From NCBI RefSeq assembly GCF_014647795.1, contig NZ_BMPW01000029.1:1-64000 (forward strand): a DNA stretch of 64,000 nucleotides, read 5' to 3'. A program made the translations under genes and the position numbers. This document shows, piece after piece, positions 31,476 to 46,136 of this stretch. The stretch is from Actinoplanes campanulatus. Lineage in GTDB: Bacteria > Actinomycetota > Actinomycetes > Mycobacteriales > Micromonosporaceae. The notes beneath the pieces were generated by a model, which was not told the DNA's origin, did not search any database, and saw only the letters and a program-made list of their open reading frames with translations. Position 1 is the first letter of the stretch; each line of letters opens with the position of its first letter.

Positions 31476-33578
31476 ATGGAGTACCGGATTCTCGGCCCCC
31501 TCGAAGCCCGGCGCGGGGGTACCGCAATAGACATCAGGGGCAGACGCCAGCTGACCGTACTGGCGATCCTGCTCGTGGACGCGAACCGGGTCGTGCCCAC
31601 GGATCACCTGGTCGAGGCGGTATGGGGCCGTCGACCGCCGACCACCAGCCGCAGCCAGATCCACATCTGCGTCTCGTCCCTGCGCCGTCAGCTGTTCGCC
31701 GGCGACGACCTGATCGACACGCGCGCCCCCGGTTACCGGCTGCGGGTCGCCGAGGAGGAGCTGGACCTGCACGTCTTCCAGGCCCGCGTGGCGGCCGCCC
31801 GGACGGCGGTCCAGGACGCGGACCCGCTGCGGGCCGTGGCCGAGCTGCGGGCGGCGCTCTCGCTGTGGCACGGCCGCGCGCTGGCCGGCATCGGCGGCGA
31901 CGCGGTACGCGCACTGGCCGCCCGGTACGACGAGCAGCGACTCGCCGTACACGAGGAATGCCTGGAGCTGGAGCTGGCGCACGGCCCGGCGACCGCCCAC
32001 GACCTCGCCGGTGAGCTGCTGGCCCTGGTCGCCGCCCATCCGCGCCGGGAACGCCTGCTGGCCCTGCTGATGACCGCGTTGTACCGGGCCGGCCGGCAGG
32101 CGGAGGCCCTGGACGAATATCACAAGGCCCGGCTGCGGTTCGTCGGTGAGCTGGGCATCGAGCCCGGCTCCGGACTGGACACGCTGTACCAGCGGATCCT
32201 CGCCCACGATCCGGCGCTGGCGGGCCCGGCCGCCCCGCCGCCGGAGCCGGTGCGTGCGGCGCGGACCGCCGACCGGGCCCCGCGCCGCCTCCCGGCCGAC
32301 GTCGCGGACTTCACCGGCCGCCGGGACAGCCTCACCGGCCTGTTGACGGCGCTCGAACGGACCAGCGGCACCGCGGTGCCCACGGCGGTGGTCAGCGGCC
32401 GCGGCGGCGTCGGCAAGACCACGCTGGCCGTGCATGCCGCCCACCTTCTCGCGCCGCGGTTCCCGGACGGGCAGTTGTTCGCACGGCTCTCCGGGCCGGA
32501 CGGGGCGCAGAACCCGCACGAGGTGCTCGGGCGCTTCCTGCGCGCGTACGGGCTGGGGGAGCGGGACATCCCGGACGGCACCGAGGAACGGGCGGAGACC
32601 TACCGCGATCTGATGGCCGACCGCCGGGCCCTGGTGATCCTCGACGACGCGCTCACCGAGAGCCAGGTGTTCCCGCTGTTGCCGGGCACGTCGCGGTGCC
32701 GGGTGATCATCACGTCGCGCCGGCCGCTGCCCGGCCTGCCCGCCGCCGTACGGCTGCGGCTGGCGCCCTTCACCGAGCGCAGCGCGCTGGAACTGGGCGG
32801 CCGGATCGCCGGGCACGCCCGGATCGAGGCCGACCATGCGGCCGCCGTGGCGCTGAACGAGACCTGCGGCTACCTGCCCCTCGCACTGCGGTTGGCGGCC
32901 GCCCGGCTGGCCGCGCACCCGCACTGGACGGTCGCCGACCTCGTCGCCCGGCTCGGTGCCGGTTCCGCCTGGCTGGCCGAGATGGAGGCCCAGACCGGCG
33001 TGGATCAGGCGTACGCCGGCCTGTCCGACGACGCGGGCCGCCTCTTCCGGCTGCTGCCGCTGGTCGAGGCGGCCGACTTCCCGGCATGGGTCGGCGCGCC
33101 GCTGCTGGACGTGGACCTCTGCCGTGCGGAGGCGCTGTTCGACGAACTCGCCGACATGGACCTGCTGGTCGCGCGGCCCGGTCCCGGCGGCACACGGTAC
33201 TGGGTGCCCGGCTGGATCCTCGGCTACGCGCGACGGCTGCAGGCGCCGGAGCACGACCAGGCCCGGCGCAAGTCGCACGAACGCCTGCTGGGCGCGCTGC
33301 TCTACCTGTCCGAGATGGCGCATCGCCGGCGCGGCGGCCACGACCTGCGGCAGGCCGGGAACGGGGCGAGCCGCTGGGAGCTACCGGGCCCGGCGGCCGA
33401 CCTGATCACCGCGGACCCGGCCGGCTGGTACGGGCGGGAACGTCCCTGGGTGCTGCGGGCGGTACGGCAGGCCACCGCGGCCGGCTTCGCCGAGCACGCA
33501 TGGGGACTGGCGATGTGCACGGTGACCTTCGCCGGGCTGCCGGCACCCGCCGGCCGCTACCCGGACGACGAGTCGTGA
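31476..33578 (+). CDS. SARP-family transcriptional activator (AfsR-like)
   Basis: This is a 700-residue Streptomyces antibiotic regulatory protein of the medium, ATPase-containing type. An OmpR-like winged-helix DNA-binding domain begins at MEYRILGPLEARRGG. A bacterial transcriptional activation domain follows (about 100-250), then an NB-ARC-like ATPase with GRGGVGKTT (K314) and the LVILDDA Walker B segment. There is no long TPR tail. The ATG has GGAG six bases upstream. Such proteins activate secondary metabolite operons through heptamer direct repeats. A candidate 11-bp-period repeat is upstream of the PKS at 35772. The 3' end overlaps the convergent hydrolase by 22 bp. Confidence 0.9.
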   Translation: MEYRILGPLEARRGGTAIDIRGRRQLTVLAILLVDANRVVPTDHLVEAVWGRRPPTTSRSQIHICVSSLRRQLFAGDDLIDTRAPGYRLRVAEEELDLHVFQARVAAARTAVQDADPLRAVAELRAALSLWHGRALAGIGGDAVRALAARYDEQRLAVHEECLELELAHGPATAHDLAGELLALVAAHPRRERLLALLMTALYRAGRQAEALDEYHKARLRFVGELGIEPGSGLDTLYQRILAHDPALAGPAAPPPEPVRAARTADRAPRRLPADVADFTGRRDSLTGLLTALERTSGTAVPTAVVSGRGGVGKTTLAVHAAHLLAPRFPDGQLFARLSGPDGAQNPHEVLGRFLRAYGLGERDIPDGTEERAETYRDLMADRRALVILDDALTESQVFPLLPGTSRCRVIITSRRPLPGLPAAVRLRLAPFTERSALELGGRIAGHARIEADHAAAVALNETCGYLPLALRLAAARLAAHPHWTVADLVARLGAGSAWLAEMEAQTGVDQAYAGLSDDAGRLFRLLPLVEAADFPAWVGAPLLDVDLCRAEALFDELADMDLLVARPGPGGTRYWVPGWILGYARRLQAPEHDQARRKSHERLLGALLYLSEMAHRRRGGHDLRQAGNGASRWELPGPAADLITADPAGWYGRERPWVLRAVRQATAAGFAEHAWGLAMCTVTFAGLPAPAGRYPDDES

Positions 33579-34885
33579 CCGTCCGGCCGGCTGAGCTCGG
33601 CCTGCGCCCCCAGCACCGCTTGCAACAGGACATTCGCGCCGTTGACGAGGTCGCCGGGCCCGGTGTCCTCGCCGGGTGCGTGGCTGATCCCGCGGCGGCT
33701 CGGCACGAAGATCATCCCGACCGGGGCGATCCGGGCCACGATCTGGGCGTCGTGCCCGGCCCCGCTCGGCATGGTGAGATGCGGCAGCCCCAGCCGGTCG
33801 GCCGCCTCCCGGATCACGCCGCGCAGGGCGGGCGCCGTCGACACCGGCCGCGACCGCATGGTGGCGGTGACCTCGACCCGGCAGCCGGAGGCCGCCGCCA
33901 CGCGAGCGCACTGTTCGCGTACGACGTCCTCGCCTCGCGCCTGCCGGGCGGGATCGGTGTCGCGAACCTCGGCGGACAACCGCACGACACCGGGGACGGT
34001 GTTGGTGACGTTGGGCGCGGCCTCGATGAAACCGGTGGTGGCCGTCGCGCACACCCGGTCCTCGGCGGCGATGCGGCGGACGGCGAGGACGATCTCGGCC
34101 GCGGCCGTCAGGGCATCGCGGCGGTCGGCCATCGGCGTCGTCCCGGCGTGCTGCGCCTCACCGGTCACGCCGATGTCCAGGATCGTACGCCCGACGATGC
34201 CCTCCACCACGCCGACCGGCACCCCCTGGCGCTCCAGCGACGGACCCTGCTCGATGTGCAGCTCGATGAAGGCGGCCACGCTGCCCGGCGGCCAGGCCAC
34301 ATCGGCCAGCCGGTCCGGCGCGCCACCGGCCGTGGCCAGGTAGGCGCCGACCGGCCGTCCGGTGCGGTCGGTGGCGCCGAGCGGGTTCGCCAGCGAACCG
34401 CACAGCATCCGCGAGCCCCAGAACGGGGTCTGCACGAGCGCGCCCTCCTCGTTGGCGAAGGCGACGACGACCATCTCGACCGGCAGGCTGACCCGGTGCT
34501 CATGCAGGACCCGCAGCGTCTCGAGGGCGGCGAGCACCCCGTACGCGCCGTCCAGCCGGCCACCCCGCACCACCGTGTCCACATGCGAACCCACCAGCAG
34601 GACCGGCTTTGCGCGGCGCGTTCCCGGCCGGCGGGCGAACAGGTTGCCGGCCGGGTCCGTCTCGGCCTCCAGGCCGGCCGCGGCGCACAGGTCACCGAGG
34701 AACACCCGGGCGGCGTGCTCCTCCGCGCTGAGCCCCAGCCGGGTCACCCCGCCGGCCGGATCGGCCCCGATCTCGCCGAGTCGGTCCAGCGAGTCGATCA
34801 GTCGCGCGCCGTCGATCCGGAGCCCGGCGTGGCTGTCCAGGACGAGGCCGCCGGACTCGCGTGCTTTCAGGTTCGGCTGGGACAT
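33557..34885 (-). CDS. N-carbamoyl-L-amino-acid hydrolase-like amidohydrolase (M20 fold)
   Basis: This 442-residue zinc hydrolase belongs to the hydantoinase/carbamoylase and allantoate amidohydrolase family, which cleaves N-carbamoyl or ureido groups. Visible metal and family motifs are GSHVDTV (H101), RLDGAYGV (D112), FANEEGA (E146/E147), FIELHIEQGP and the C-terminal GISHAPGEDT. The ATG has AAGAAGGG upstream. It diverges by 50 bp from the response regulator. In this cluster it could deprotect or remodel a carbamoylated or ureido intermediate, or process an amino acid precursor; the true substrate cannot be read from the sequence. Dimerisation-domain motif QHAGTTPMADRRDA is intact. Confidence 0.88.
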   Translation of the reverse strand: MSQPNLKARESGGLVLDSHAGLRIDGARLIDSLDRLGEIGADPAGGVTRLGLSAEEHAARVFLGDLCAAAGLEAETDPAGNLFARRPGTRRAKPVLLVGSHVDTVVRGGRLDGAYGVLAALETLRVLHEHRVSLPVEMVVVAFANEEGALVQTPFWGSRMLCGSLANPLGATDRTGRPVGAYLATAGGAPDRLADVAWPPGSVAAFIELHIEQGPSLERQGVPVGVVEGIVGRTILDIGVTGEAQHAGTTPMADRRDALTAAAEIVLAVRRIAAEDRVCATATTGFIEAAPNVTNTVPGVVRLSAEVRDTDPARQARGEDVVREQCARVAAASGCRVEVTATMRSRPVSTAPALRGVIREAADRLGLPHLTMPSGAGHDAQIVARIAPVGMIFVPSRRGISHAPGEDTGPGDLVNGANVLLQAVLGAQAELSRPDGHDSSSG

Positions 34886-34935
34886 TGCCCTTCTTCCGCT
34901 CGTAGGGTTCCGTCTGTCCGGAGGGAACGACGCCG

Positions 34936-35559
34936 ATGGCCCGGGTGCTGATCTGCGCGGTTCACACGCTGACCCGGCTGGGCCTGCGCGCCGTCGTCGA
35001 CGGCTGCCCCGGCGTCGCGCTCGCCGGCGAGGCGGCCGACGGGCAGCAAGCCCTGGGAATGGTCCGGTCGTTGCGCCCGGACGTGCTGATCGCCGACGAG
35101 GCGCCGCCGCAGGTGGACGGCGTGGAACTGTCCCGGCGTACCCGCGACGATCCGGCGGCGCCGGCGGTGCTGTTGCTGCTCGACCACAGCGACCAACGGG
35201 TGGTGGAGGGCCTGCGAGCCGGCGCACTCGGGATGCTGAACAAGGACTGCGAGCCGGCCGAGCTGGGTGCGGCGGTGCGGGCCGTGACCGCCGGGCGGCG
35301 GTTCGTCTCCACCCGGCCGGGCGGCCGGACCTTGGCCGGCGTCCCGCCGGCCCTGGCCCGGCTGACGCCCCGGGAGCGGGAGGTGCTCGTGCTGCTGGCC
35401 GGCGGGCTGTCGAACGAGGAGATCAGCGCCCAGTTGCTGGTGACCCGGCCCACGGTCAAGTACCACGTGTCGCATCTGCTGCAGAAACTCGACGTCCGGG
35501 ACCGGCTCCAGGCGGCGGTCTTCGCATACCAGCACGGGATCACCGGGCCGACCGGCTGA
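34936..35559 (+). CDS. NarL/LuxR-type response regulator, atypical receiver
   Basis: This is a 207-residue regulator with a receiver domain (1-120) and a C-terminal LuxR helix-turn-helix (LTPREREVLVLLAGGLSNEEIS, then RPTVKYHVSHLLQKL). The expected phospho-acceptor D54 and a conserved lysine (MLNKD) are present. The acidic pair that binds magnesium in normal receivers is replaced by alanine and valine (LICAVH, residues 5-10). It may therefore act independently of phosphorylation, as known for atypical regulators of antibiotic clusters. No partner kinase is adjacent. A GGAGGGAA ribosome site precedes the ATG. It probably controls neighbouring biosynthetic genes. Confidence 0.9.
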   Translation: MARVLICAVHTLTRLGLRAVVDGCPGVALAGEAADGQQALGMVRSLRPDVLIADEAPPQVDGVELSRRTRDDPAAPAVLLLLDHSDQRVVEGLRAGALGMLNKDCEPAELGAAVRAVTAGRRFVSTRPGGRTLAGVPPALARLTPREREVLVLLAGGLSNEEISAQLLVTRPTVKYHVSHLLQKLDVRDRLQAAVFAYQHGITGPTG

Positions 35560-35692
35560 CCGTCGTGAGATCCACCATGGTGCGACCGTAGGGCCCGCGA
35601 CCCGAGGCCGACACCGCCGGAAGAATGGGTGCGGCCTATACCTCGGGCGGGGTCGGAAAACGCTATCGCCGAACTATTCCTATTCGCGACTG

Positions 35693-35710
35693 TCGTTTCT
35701 CCATCGTTTC
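35693..35710 (+). promoter_or_regulatory. Direct repeat with 11-bp period, candidate SARP site
   Basis: TCGTTTCTCC occurs at 35693-35702 and again at 35704-35713, so the heptamer TCGTTTC repeats with an 11-bp period, the spacing SARP proteins recognise. The distance to the predicted -10 box (about 47 bp) is longer than in classical SARP promoters, so the assignment is tentative. Confidence 0.4.
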
Positions 35711-35733
35711 TCCTTCACCGCTTTCCCGGACTC

Positions 35734-35763
35734 TTGACCCTGGTCGATCGCGATTCCTAAGGT
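35734..35763 (+). promoter_or_regulatory. Candidate promoter of the PKS gene, possibly leaderless
   Basis: TTGACC (35734-35739) and TAAGGT (35758-35763) are separated by 18 bp, fitting an actinobacterial sigma-70-like promoter. The ATG at 35772 is only eight bases after the -10 box and no strong ribosome site is present. Transcription may therefore start at or next to the start codon. Confidence 0.5.
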
Positions 35764-35771
35764 CCGCTGGG

Positions 35772-41860
<6,089 letters not shown>

Positions 41861-41867
<7 letters not shown>

Positions 41868-43762
41868 ACGTGGAGACCACGCCGATCCGGACCGTCCACC
41901 CCCGGCCGGCCGCCCCGGCGCGGCTGGCCTGCTTCCCGCACGCGGGCGGCAGCGCCGATGCCTTCACCGCCCTCGCCGCGGCCTTGGCCGTCTCCGTCGC
42001 CGCCGACGTGGAGACCCTCTCGTTCCAGTACCCGGGCCGCCGGGAACGCGCGGCACAACCGTGCGCCACGGACATCGCCGCGCTCGCCGCCGAGGCGGCC
42101 GGCGCGCTGTCGTCGCGCCTCGACCGCCCGTTGTACCTGCTCGGCCACAGCATGGGCGCCCTCGTCGCGTTCGAGACCGCGCGGCTGCTGGAAAGCGAGG
42201 GTACGGTCACCGGGGTCTTCGTCTCGGCCGCCCGGCCGCCCGGCGACGACTGGGCGGAACCCGATCTCGACACGATGGACGACGCGGCGGTGATCGCCGA
42301 GCTGCGCCGGCTCGGCGGCGTCCCCGAGGCCCTGCTGGCCGAGGCCGACGTGGTCGAGGAGATCCTGCGCCTGCTGCGGGCCGACCACCGGGCGCTGCGC
42401 CGCTACGCGTGCCCGCCCGGCGCCGCGCTCCGCGCACCGGTGACCGTCCTGCTCGCCGACGCCGACCCCAAGAACTCACCCCAGCAGGTCGGCCGCTGGG
42501 CCCGGCACACCACCGGCGGCTGCGACACCGTGCGGCTGTCCGGCGGCCATTTCGCGTTGCTGGCCCCCGGTTCCGAGGCGGCCGCAATCCTGGCGGACCG
42601 CATGCGCCCCGCGCCCGCCGGCCTGGTCCGCGACATCTACCTCGCCGGCCTCGGGGGCGGCACCCCCCGGCTGACCACCGACCTGACCGCCCTGGAAGAC
42701 CTGGCCCGCCCGGTCCTGACGCCGGCCGCCCTCGGCTACGTCACCGGCGACGCCGGAACCGGTGAGACCGGCCGGGCCAACCGGGCCGCCTACACCCGCC
42801 GGCACCTGGTGCCCCGCATGCTGCGCGGCGCCGACCGCCGCGACCTGAGCGTCACCGTTCTCGGGCAGCGCCTGCCGGTGCCGGTGCTGCTGGCACCCGT
42901 GGCCGCCCAGACCCTGGTGCACCCCGACGGCGAGCTGGCGTCGATCCGCGGCGCGGCCGACGCCGGCGTCCCGTTCGTCCTGTCCACCTGCGCGTCGCAC
43001 TCCCTCGAGGAGGTCGCCGCCGCGGCCGGCCCGCAGCCACGGTGGTTCCAGCTCTACCTGCCCAATGACCGTGCCCTGGCCGAGTCCCTGGTCCGCCGCG
43101 CCGAGCGCCACGGATACACGGCGATCGTGCTGACCGTGGACGCACCGACCTTCGGCTACCGCCCCACCGACCTGGACCGCGGCTACCTGCCCTTCCTGCA
43201 CGGCGCCGGCGTCGCCAACTTCACCACCGACCCGGTCTTCCGGGCCGCCGTGCCGCCCGGCCACGACACCCGCGCCGTCCTCCAGCACTGGGCCGAGGTG
43301 TTCGCCAACCCCGGCCTGAACTGGGACGACCTGCCGTGGCTGCGGACCGTCACCTCGCTGCCGATCCTGCTCAAGGGAATCCTGCACCCGGCCGACGCCC
43401 GGCGCGCGCTGGACCAGGGCGCGGTGGACGGCCTGATCGTCTCCAACCACGGCGGGCGCCAGCTCGACGGGTCGGTGGCCGCCCTGGACGCCCTTCCCGC
43501 CGTAAGGGCCGCGGTGGGCGACGCCGTGCCGATCCTCACCGACTCCGGCATCCGAACCGGCAGCGACGTCGTCAAGGCGCTGGCGCTGGGCGCGGACGCC
43601 GTCCTGCTGGGCCGGCCGTACCTCTTCGGGCTGGCCCTCGACGGCCGGGCCGGCGTGGCCCACGTGCTGCGCTGCCTGCTCGCCGACCTCGACCTGGCCC
43701 TCGCCCTCACCGGCTGCACCCGCATCGCGGACGTCACCACCGACCTCCTCGGGGATGCCTGA
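41861..43762 (+). CDS. Fusion: type II thioesterase + FMN-dependent alpha-hydroxy-acid oxidase
   Basis: This is one 633-residue frame. Residues 1-245 form a type II thioesterase (LGHSMGA, S97; C-terminal GGHFALL, H230). Residues ~255-633 form an FMN alpha-hydroxy-acid dehydrogenase/oxidase of the lactate monooxygenase/hydroxymandelate oxidase family. The oxidase part has [16 protein letters not shown], the FMN lysine in ILLKG (K505), the catalytic base in [10 protein letters not shown] (H530, R533) and LLGRPYLFG. No stop lies between the halves; M248 could be an internal start but has no good ribosome site. AGGAGG precedes the GTG, which overlaps the PKS stop by 7 bp. The oxidase would convert a 2-hydroxy acid to a 2-oxo acid. 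The thioesterase could release or edit carrier-bound acyl groups. Confidence 0.92.
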
Positions 43763-43840
43763 CACCGGCAGAGCAACGGCGCGCTCGCCTTCGAGCACCA
43801 GTTCTCCGTGTTCCGAAGGCGCGACCTGGGACAGCCGCAT

Positions 43841-43868
43841 GCGCCCGGCCTTCGTGAAGGACGGGCGC
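43841..43868. terminator. Hairpin between convergent genes, probable bidirectional terminator
   Basis: GCGCCCGGCCTT pairs with AAGGACGGGCGC around a CGTG loop: a 12-bp stem with one mismatch. It lies in the 123-bp gap between the oxidase fusion stop and the MFS stop, where a terminator for both is expected. There is no U-tract, as is common in actinobacteria. Confidence 0.65.
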
Positions 43869-43885
43869 ACGGCGAAAGCGGGTTG

Positions 43886-45172
43886 TCAGCGGTGTTCGAC
43901 CACTTTTTCAAAGCTGATGGCGTCCGCGGCGCCGCCGAACTCGTCGGCGACCTCGCCGGCCACGTCGTCGGAGGAGCCATGCGCGCCTTCGGCGGCCATC
44001 GCGGCGTCCGCGGCGGCCAGCGGCTTGCGGCCGGTGGTCAGGACGAGCACACCGATGATCACGGCGACAGCGCCGATCACGAACGGGACGTGGATGTTCC
44101 AGTGGTCGACCATCTTGCCGGCGGCGTAGGGGGCGAGGCCGCCGCCGATGAAGCGGACGAAGCCGTAAGCGGCGGAGGCGACCGGCCGCTCGACCGGCGA
44201 GACCAGCATGACGGCCTGGGTGGTCAGCGTGTTGTTGATGCCGGCCACGACGCCGGAGGCGATCACGCAGGCGATGACCACCCAGCGGTTGGCGGTGAAG
44301 ATCCCGATCAGCAGGATGAGTACGGCGAAGACGGTCAGGGCGCCGTACAGCGAAGGTGCTGTTCCGAATTTGCGTTGCAGCCATGGTGCGCCGGTGATCG
44401 AGAAGAAGGCGAGCAGCAGGCCCCAGGCGAAGAAGACGAAGCCGAGCTGGATGGCGCTCAGTTCCATCGGGTACGGCGCGAAGCCGAGCATCGTGAAGAA
44501 GCCCCAGTTGTACAGCAGTGCCGTGATGCCCATCGTCAGCAGGCTGCGGTGCCGCAACGCCTTGATCGGTTCCATGATCGAGGTTTTGCGGGCGGGTGTG
44601 GGCAGCGGCTCGACCAGAGTGATCGTGGCGAGCAGGGCGATCGCCATCAGGACGGCGACACCGAAGAACGGCCCGCGCCAGCTGATGTCGCCGAGTAGTC
44701 CACCGATCAGCGGGCCGGCCGCGATGCCGAGGCCGAGCGCGGCCTCGTAGAGCACGATCGCGCCGGCGAAACCACCGGTGGCCGACGCGACGATGAGGGC
44801 GAGGCTGGTGGCGATGAACATCGCGTTGCCCAGGCCCCAGCCGGCGCGGAAGCCGACGATTCCGTTGATCGAGTCGGACAGACCGGCGAGCGCCGCGAAC
44901 ACGACGATGAAGGCGAGTCCGGTGATCAGGGTGGCTTTGGCGCCGATGTGGCTGGAGACAAAGCCGGTGAACAGCATGGCGACCGCGGTGACCAGTAGAT
45001 AGCTGGTGAACAGCAGGCTCACCTGGCTCGCGGTGGCGTCCAGTTTCTCGGAGATCGCCGGGAGGATCGGGTCGACCAGGCCGATGCCCATGAAGCTCAC
45101 GACGCAGGCGAACGCGACCGCGAAGACCGCTTTGGGCTGTTTGAATAAAGATTGACCGGGAGCAGCACTCAC
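43886..45172 (-). CDS. MFS drug transporter, DHA family
   Basis: This is a 428-residue transporter with 12 predicted membrane helices and the DHA1-type start VSFMGIGLVDPILPAIS, followed by a FVSSHIGAKATLI loop. The family exports drugs by proton antiport. The tail is hydrophilic and acidic. I chose the GTG at 45172 because GGAGGTGG lies just upstream; a longer open frame to 45289 runs into the divergent MarR gene region. Divergence from a MarR gene is the usual arrangement of a drug-inducible efflux pair. It may export a cluster product or an unrelated toxin. Confidence 0.9.
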   Translation of the reverse strand: MSAAPGQSLFKQPKAVFAVAFACVVSFMGIGLVDPILPAISEKLDATASQVSLLFTSYLLVTAVAMLFTGFVSSHIGAKATLITGLAFIVVFAALAGLSDSINGIVGFRAGWGLGNAMFIATSLALIVASATGGFAGAIVLYEAALGLGIAAGPLIGGLLGDISWRGPFFGVAVLMAIALLATITLVEPLPTPARKTSIMEPIKALRHRSLLTMGITALLYNWGFFTMLGFAPYPMELSAIQLGFVFFAWGLLLAFFSITGAPWLQRKFGTAPSLYGALTVFAVLILLIGIFTANRWVVIACVIASGVVAGINNTLTTQAVMLVSPVERPVASAAYGFVRFIGGGLAPYAAGKMVDHWNIHVPFVIGAVAVIIGVLVLTTGRKPLAAADAAMAAEGAHGSSDDVAGEVADEFGGAADAISFEKVVEHR

Positions 45173-45269
45173 CGGACCACCTCCGTGTGGAGAGGCTCGG
45201 CGGCGTTGATCATCCGAAAGAGATCGCTGTCGCCGCCGAGGATGGAAGACCAGCGGGGCCCACTGTAGG

Positions 45270-45288
45270 TGCATAATGAGGTTATGCA
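45270..45288. promoter_or_regulatory. Inverted repeat, probable MarR operator
   Basis: TGCATAA (45270-45276) and TTATGCA (45282-45288) are perfect 7-bp arms around a 5-bp spacer. The site sits at the start of the marR-like gene, overlapping its likely ATG, in the divergent region with the MFS gene. Size and place fit a MarR dimer site for autoregulation. Confidence 0.7.
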
Positions 45289-45742
45289 AATCCCGGAGGG
45301 GGAGAGTCGTGGATCACAGCTGCTGCCGGTGCTCAGCCGGCTGGGACGCCTTCTGCGCGAGATCGAAGGGCCGGACTATCCGAGTTCGGTCGCGACCGCG
45401 GTGCTGCGCAAACTGACCGACGAGGGCCCGGGCCGGGTGACCGACCTGGCGCGGCTGACCCGCGTCTCGCAGCCCGGCATGACCCAGCTGATCGGCCGCC
45501 TCGAGAAAGCCGATCTGGTCCGGCGGGTCCCCGACCCCGACGACCGGCGCGGCGTGCTGGTGGAGGTCACCGAGGCGGGCCGGAAGCTGCTGAACCGCAC
45601 CTATGTGCATTACGCGGCCGTGCTCGACGAGATGTTCGAGCAGTTGAGCCCGGATGACAGCGACGCCGTCATCCGGGCTCTGCCGGCCCTGGCCCGCCTG
45701 GCCCAGGCCGGTGAGGAGAGGCGTTCAGGACCGGCTCGGTAA
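45284..45742 (+). CDS. MarR-family transcriptional regulator
   Basis: This is a winged-helix repressor of about 152 residues. The DNA-binding region reads GRVTDLARLTRVSQPGMTQL followed by the MarR wing DPDDRRGVLVEVTEAGR. Helices at both ends would form the dimer interface. It probably represses the divergent MFS transporter and itself through the palindrome at its start. I use the ATG at 45284; a GTG at 45269 in the same frame is also possible. Neither has a well-spaced ribosome site, so translation may be leaderless. Confidence 0.88.
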   Translation: MQIPEGESRGSQLLPVLSRLGRLLREIEGPDYPSSVATAVLRKLTDEGPGRVTDLARLTRVSQPGMTQLIGRLEKADLVRRVPDPDDRRGVLVEVTEAGRKLLNRTYVHYAAVLDEMFEQLSPDDSDAVIRALPALARLAQAGEERRSGPAR

Positions 45743-45840
45743 GCCTCGTCCGCGGGCCCGGCGCCGGCTTCCGGGCGCCTCGTCGTCGGCGGCTGCCGCG
45801 ACCATCCACTTTGCTTGATCGGCGTTGATCGACAGTGGTG

Positions 45841-45865
45841 GTTCCTCAACTACCCGCCGAGGAAC
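45841..45865. terminator. Short hairpin downstream of marR-like gene
   Basis: GTTCCTC and GAGGAAC form a perfect 7-bp stem with an 11-base loop, about 100 bp after the marR-like stop. It may end that transcript, or act from the other strand. Confidence 0.4.
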
Positions 45866-45886
45866 TAGGAACTTTCCCGAGCCCTC

Positions 45887-45925
45887 CGCAGGGGCACCCC
45901 GCCACGGTTGTGAGGTGCCCCTGCG
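45887..45925. terminator. Strong hairpin, probable terminator of the class III lanthipeptide operon
   Basis: CGCAGGGGCACC (45887-45898) pairs perfectly with GGTGCCCCTGCG (45914-45925), giving a 12-bp stem with a 15-base loop. It lies in the 280-bp gap between the convergent marR-like gene and the lanthipeptide precursor, about 100 bp after the precursor stop. The rest of the gap shows no gene. Confidence 0.65.
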
Positions 45926-46022
45926 TTGTGCCGGCTCACCACATCGCGGCCGGCGATGGCCCGGCGGTCTGCGGGCAGAGCGTCTCCGCGGGGCGGTGCC
46001 GCGCTGAAGTGGTGGTCCGCTA

Positions 46023-46136
46023 TCAGCAGGCCAAGAGGCTGAGGCCGCTGTCGGTGGAGGCGGCGGCCTCGTCGAGGTGTTGTTCGTCGTCGCGGTCTTC
46101 GGCGGTCAGTTGCTGCAGATCGAGAATGTCCTGCAT
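46023..46136 (-). CDS. Class III lanthipeptide precursor peptide
   Basis: This is a 37-residue peptide with the class III leader motif ILDLQ (residues 4-8), an acidic leader (LTAEDRDDEQHLDE) and a C-terminal core near STDSGLSLLAC. The core holds S30-x-x-S33-x-x-x-C37, the SxxSxxxC arrangement that class III enzymes turn into labionin. S27 and T28 are further dehydration candidates. The peptide ends exactly at the cysteine. AAAGGAG lies eight bases before the ATG. The first 31 bases overlap the 3' end of the LanKC gene in another frame, so the two are probably coupled. The leader/core boundary is my inference; no peptidase is seen nearby. Confidence 0.85.
   Translation of the reverse strand: MQDILDLQQLTAEDRDDEQHLDEAAASTDSGLSLLAC

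Noticed and set aside
43763-43870. Minus-strand reading MRPSFTKAG... beginning in the gap and running into the oxidase gene
   Set aside because: The first ~35 codons look protein-like, but the frame continues only as antisense of the oxidase. At most it is a gene remnant.
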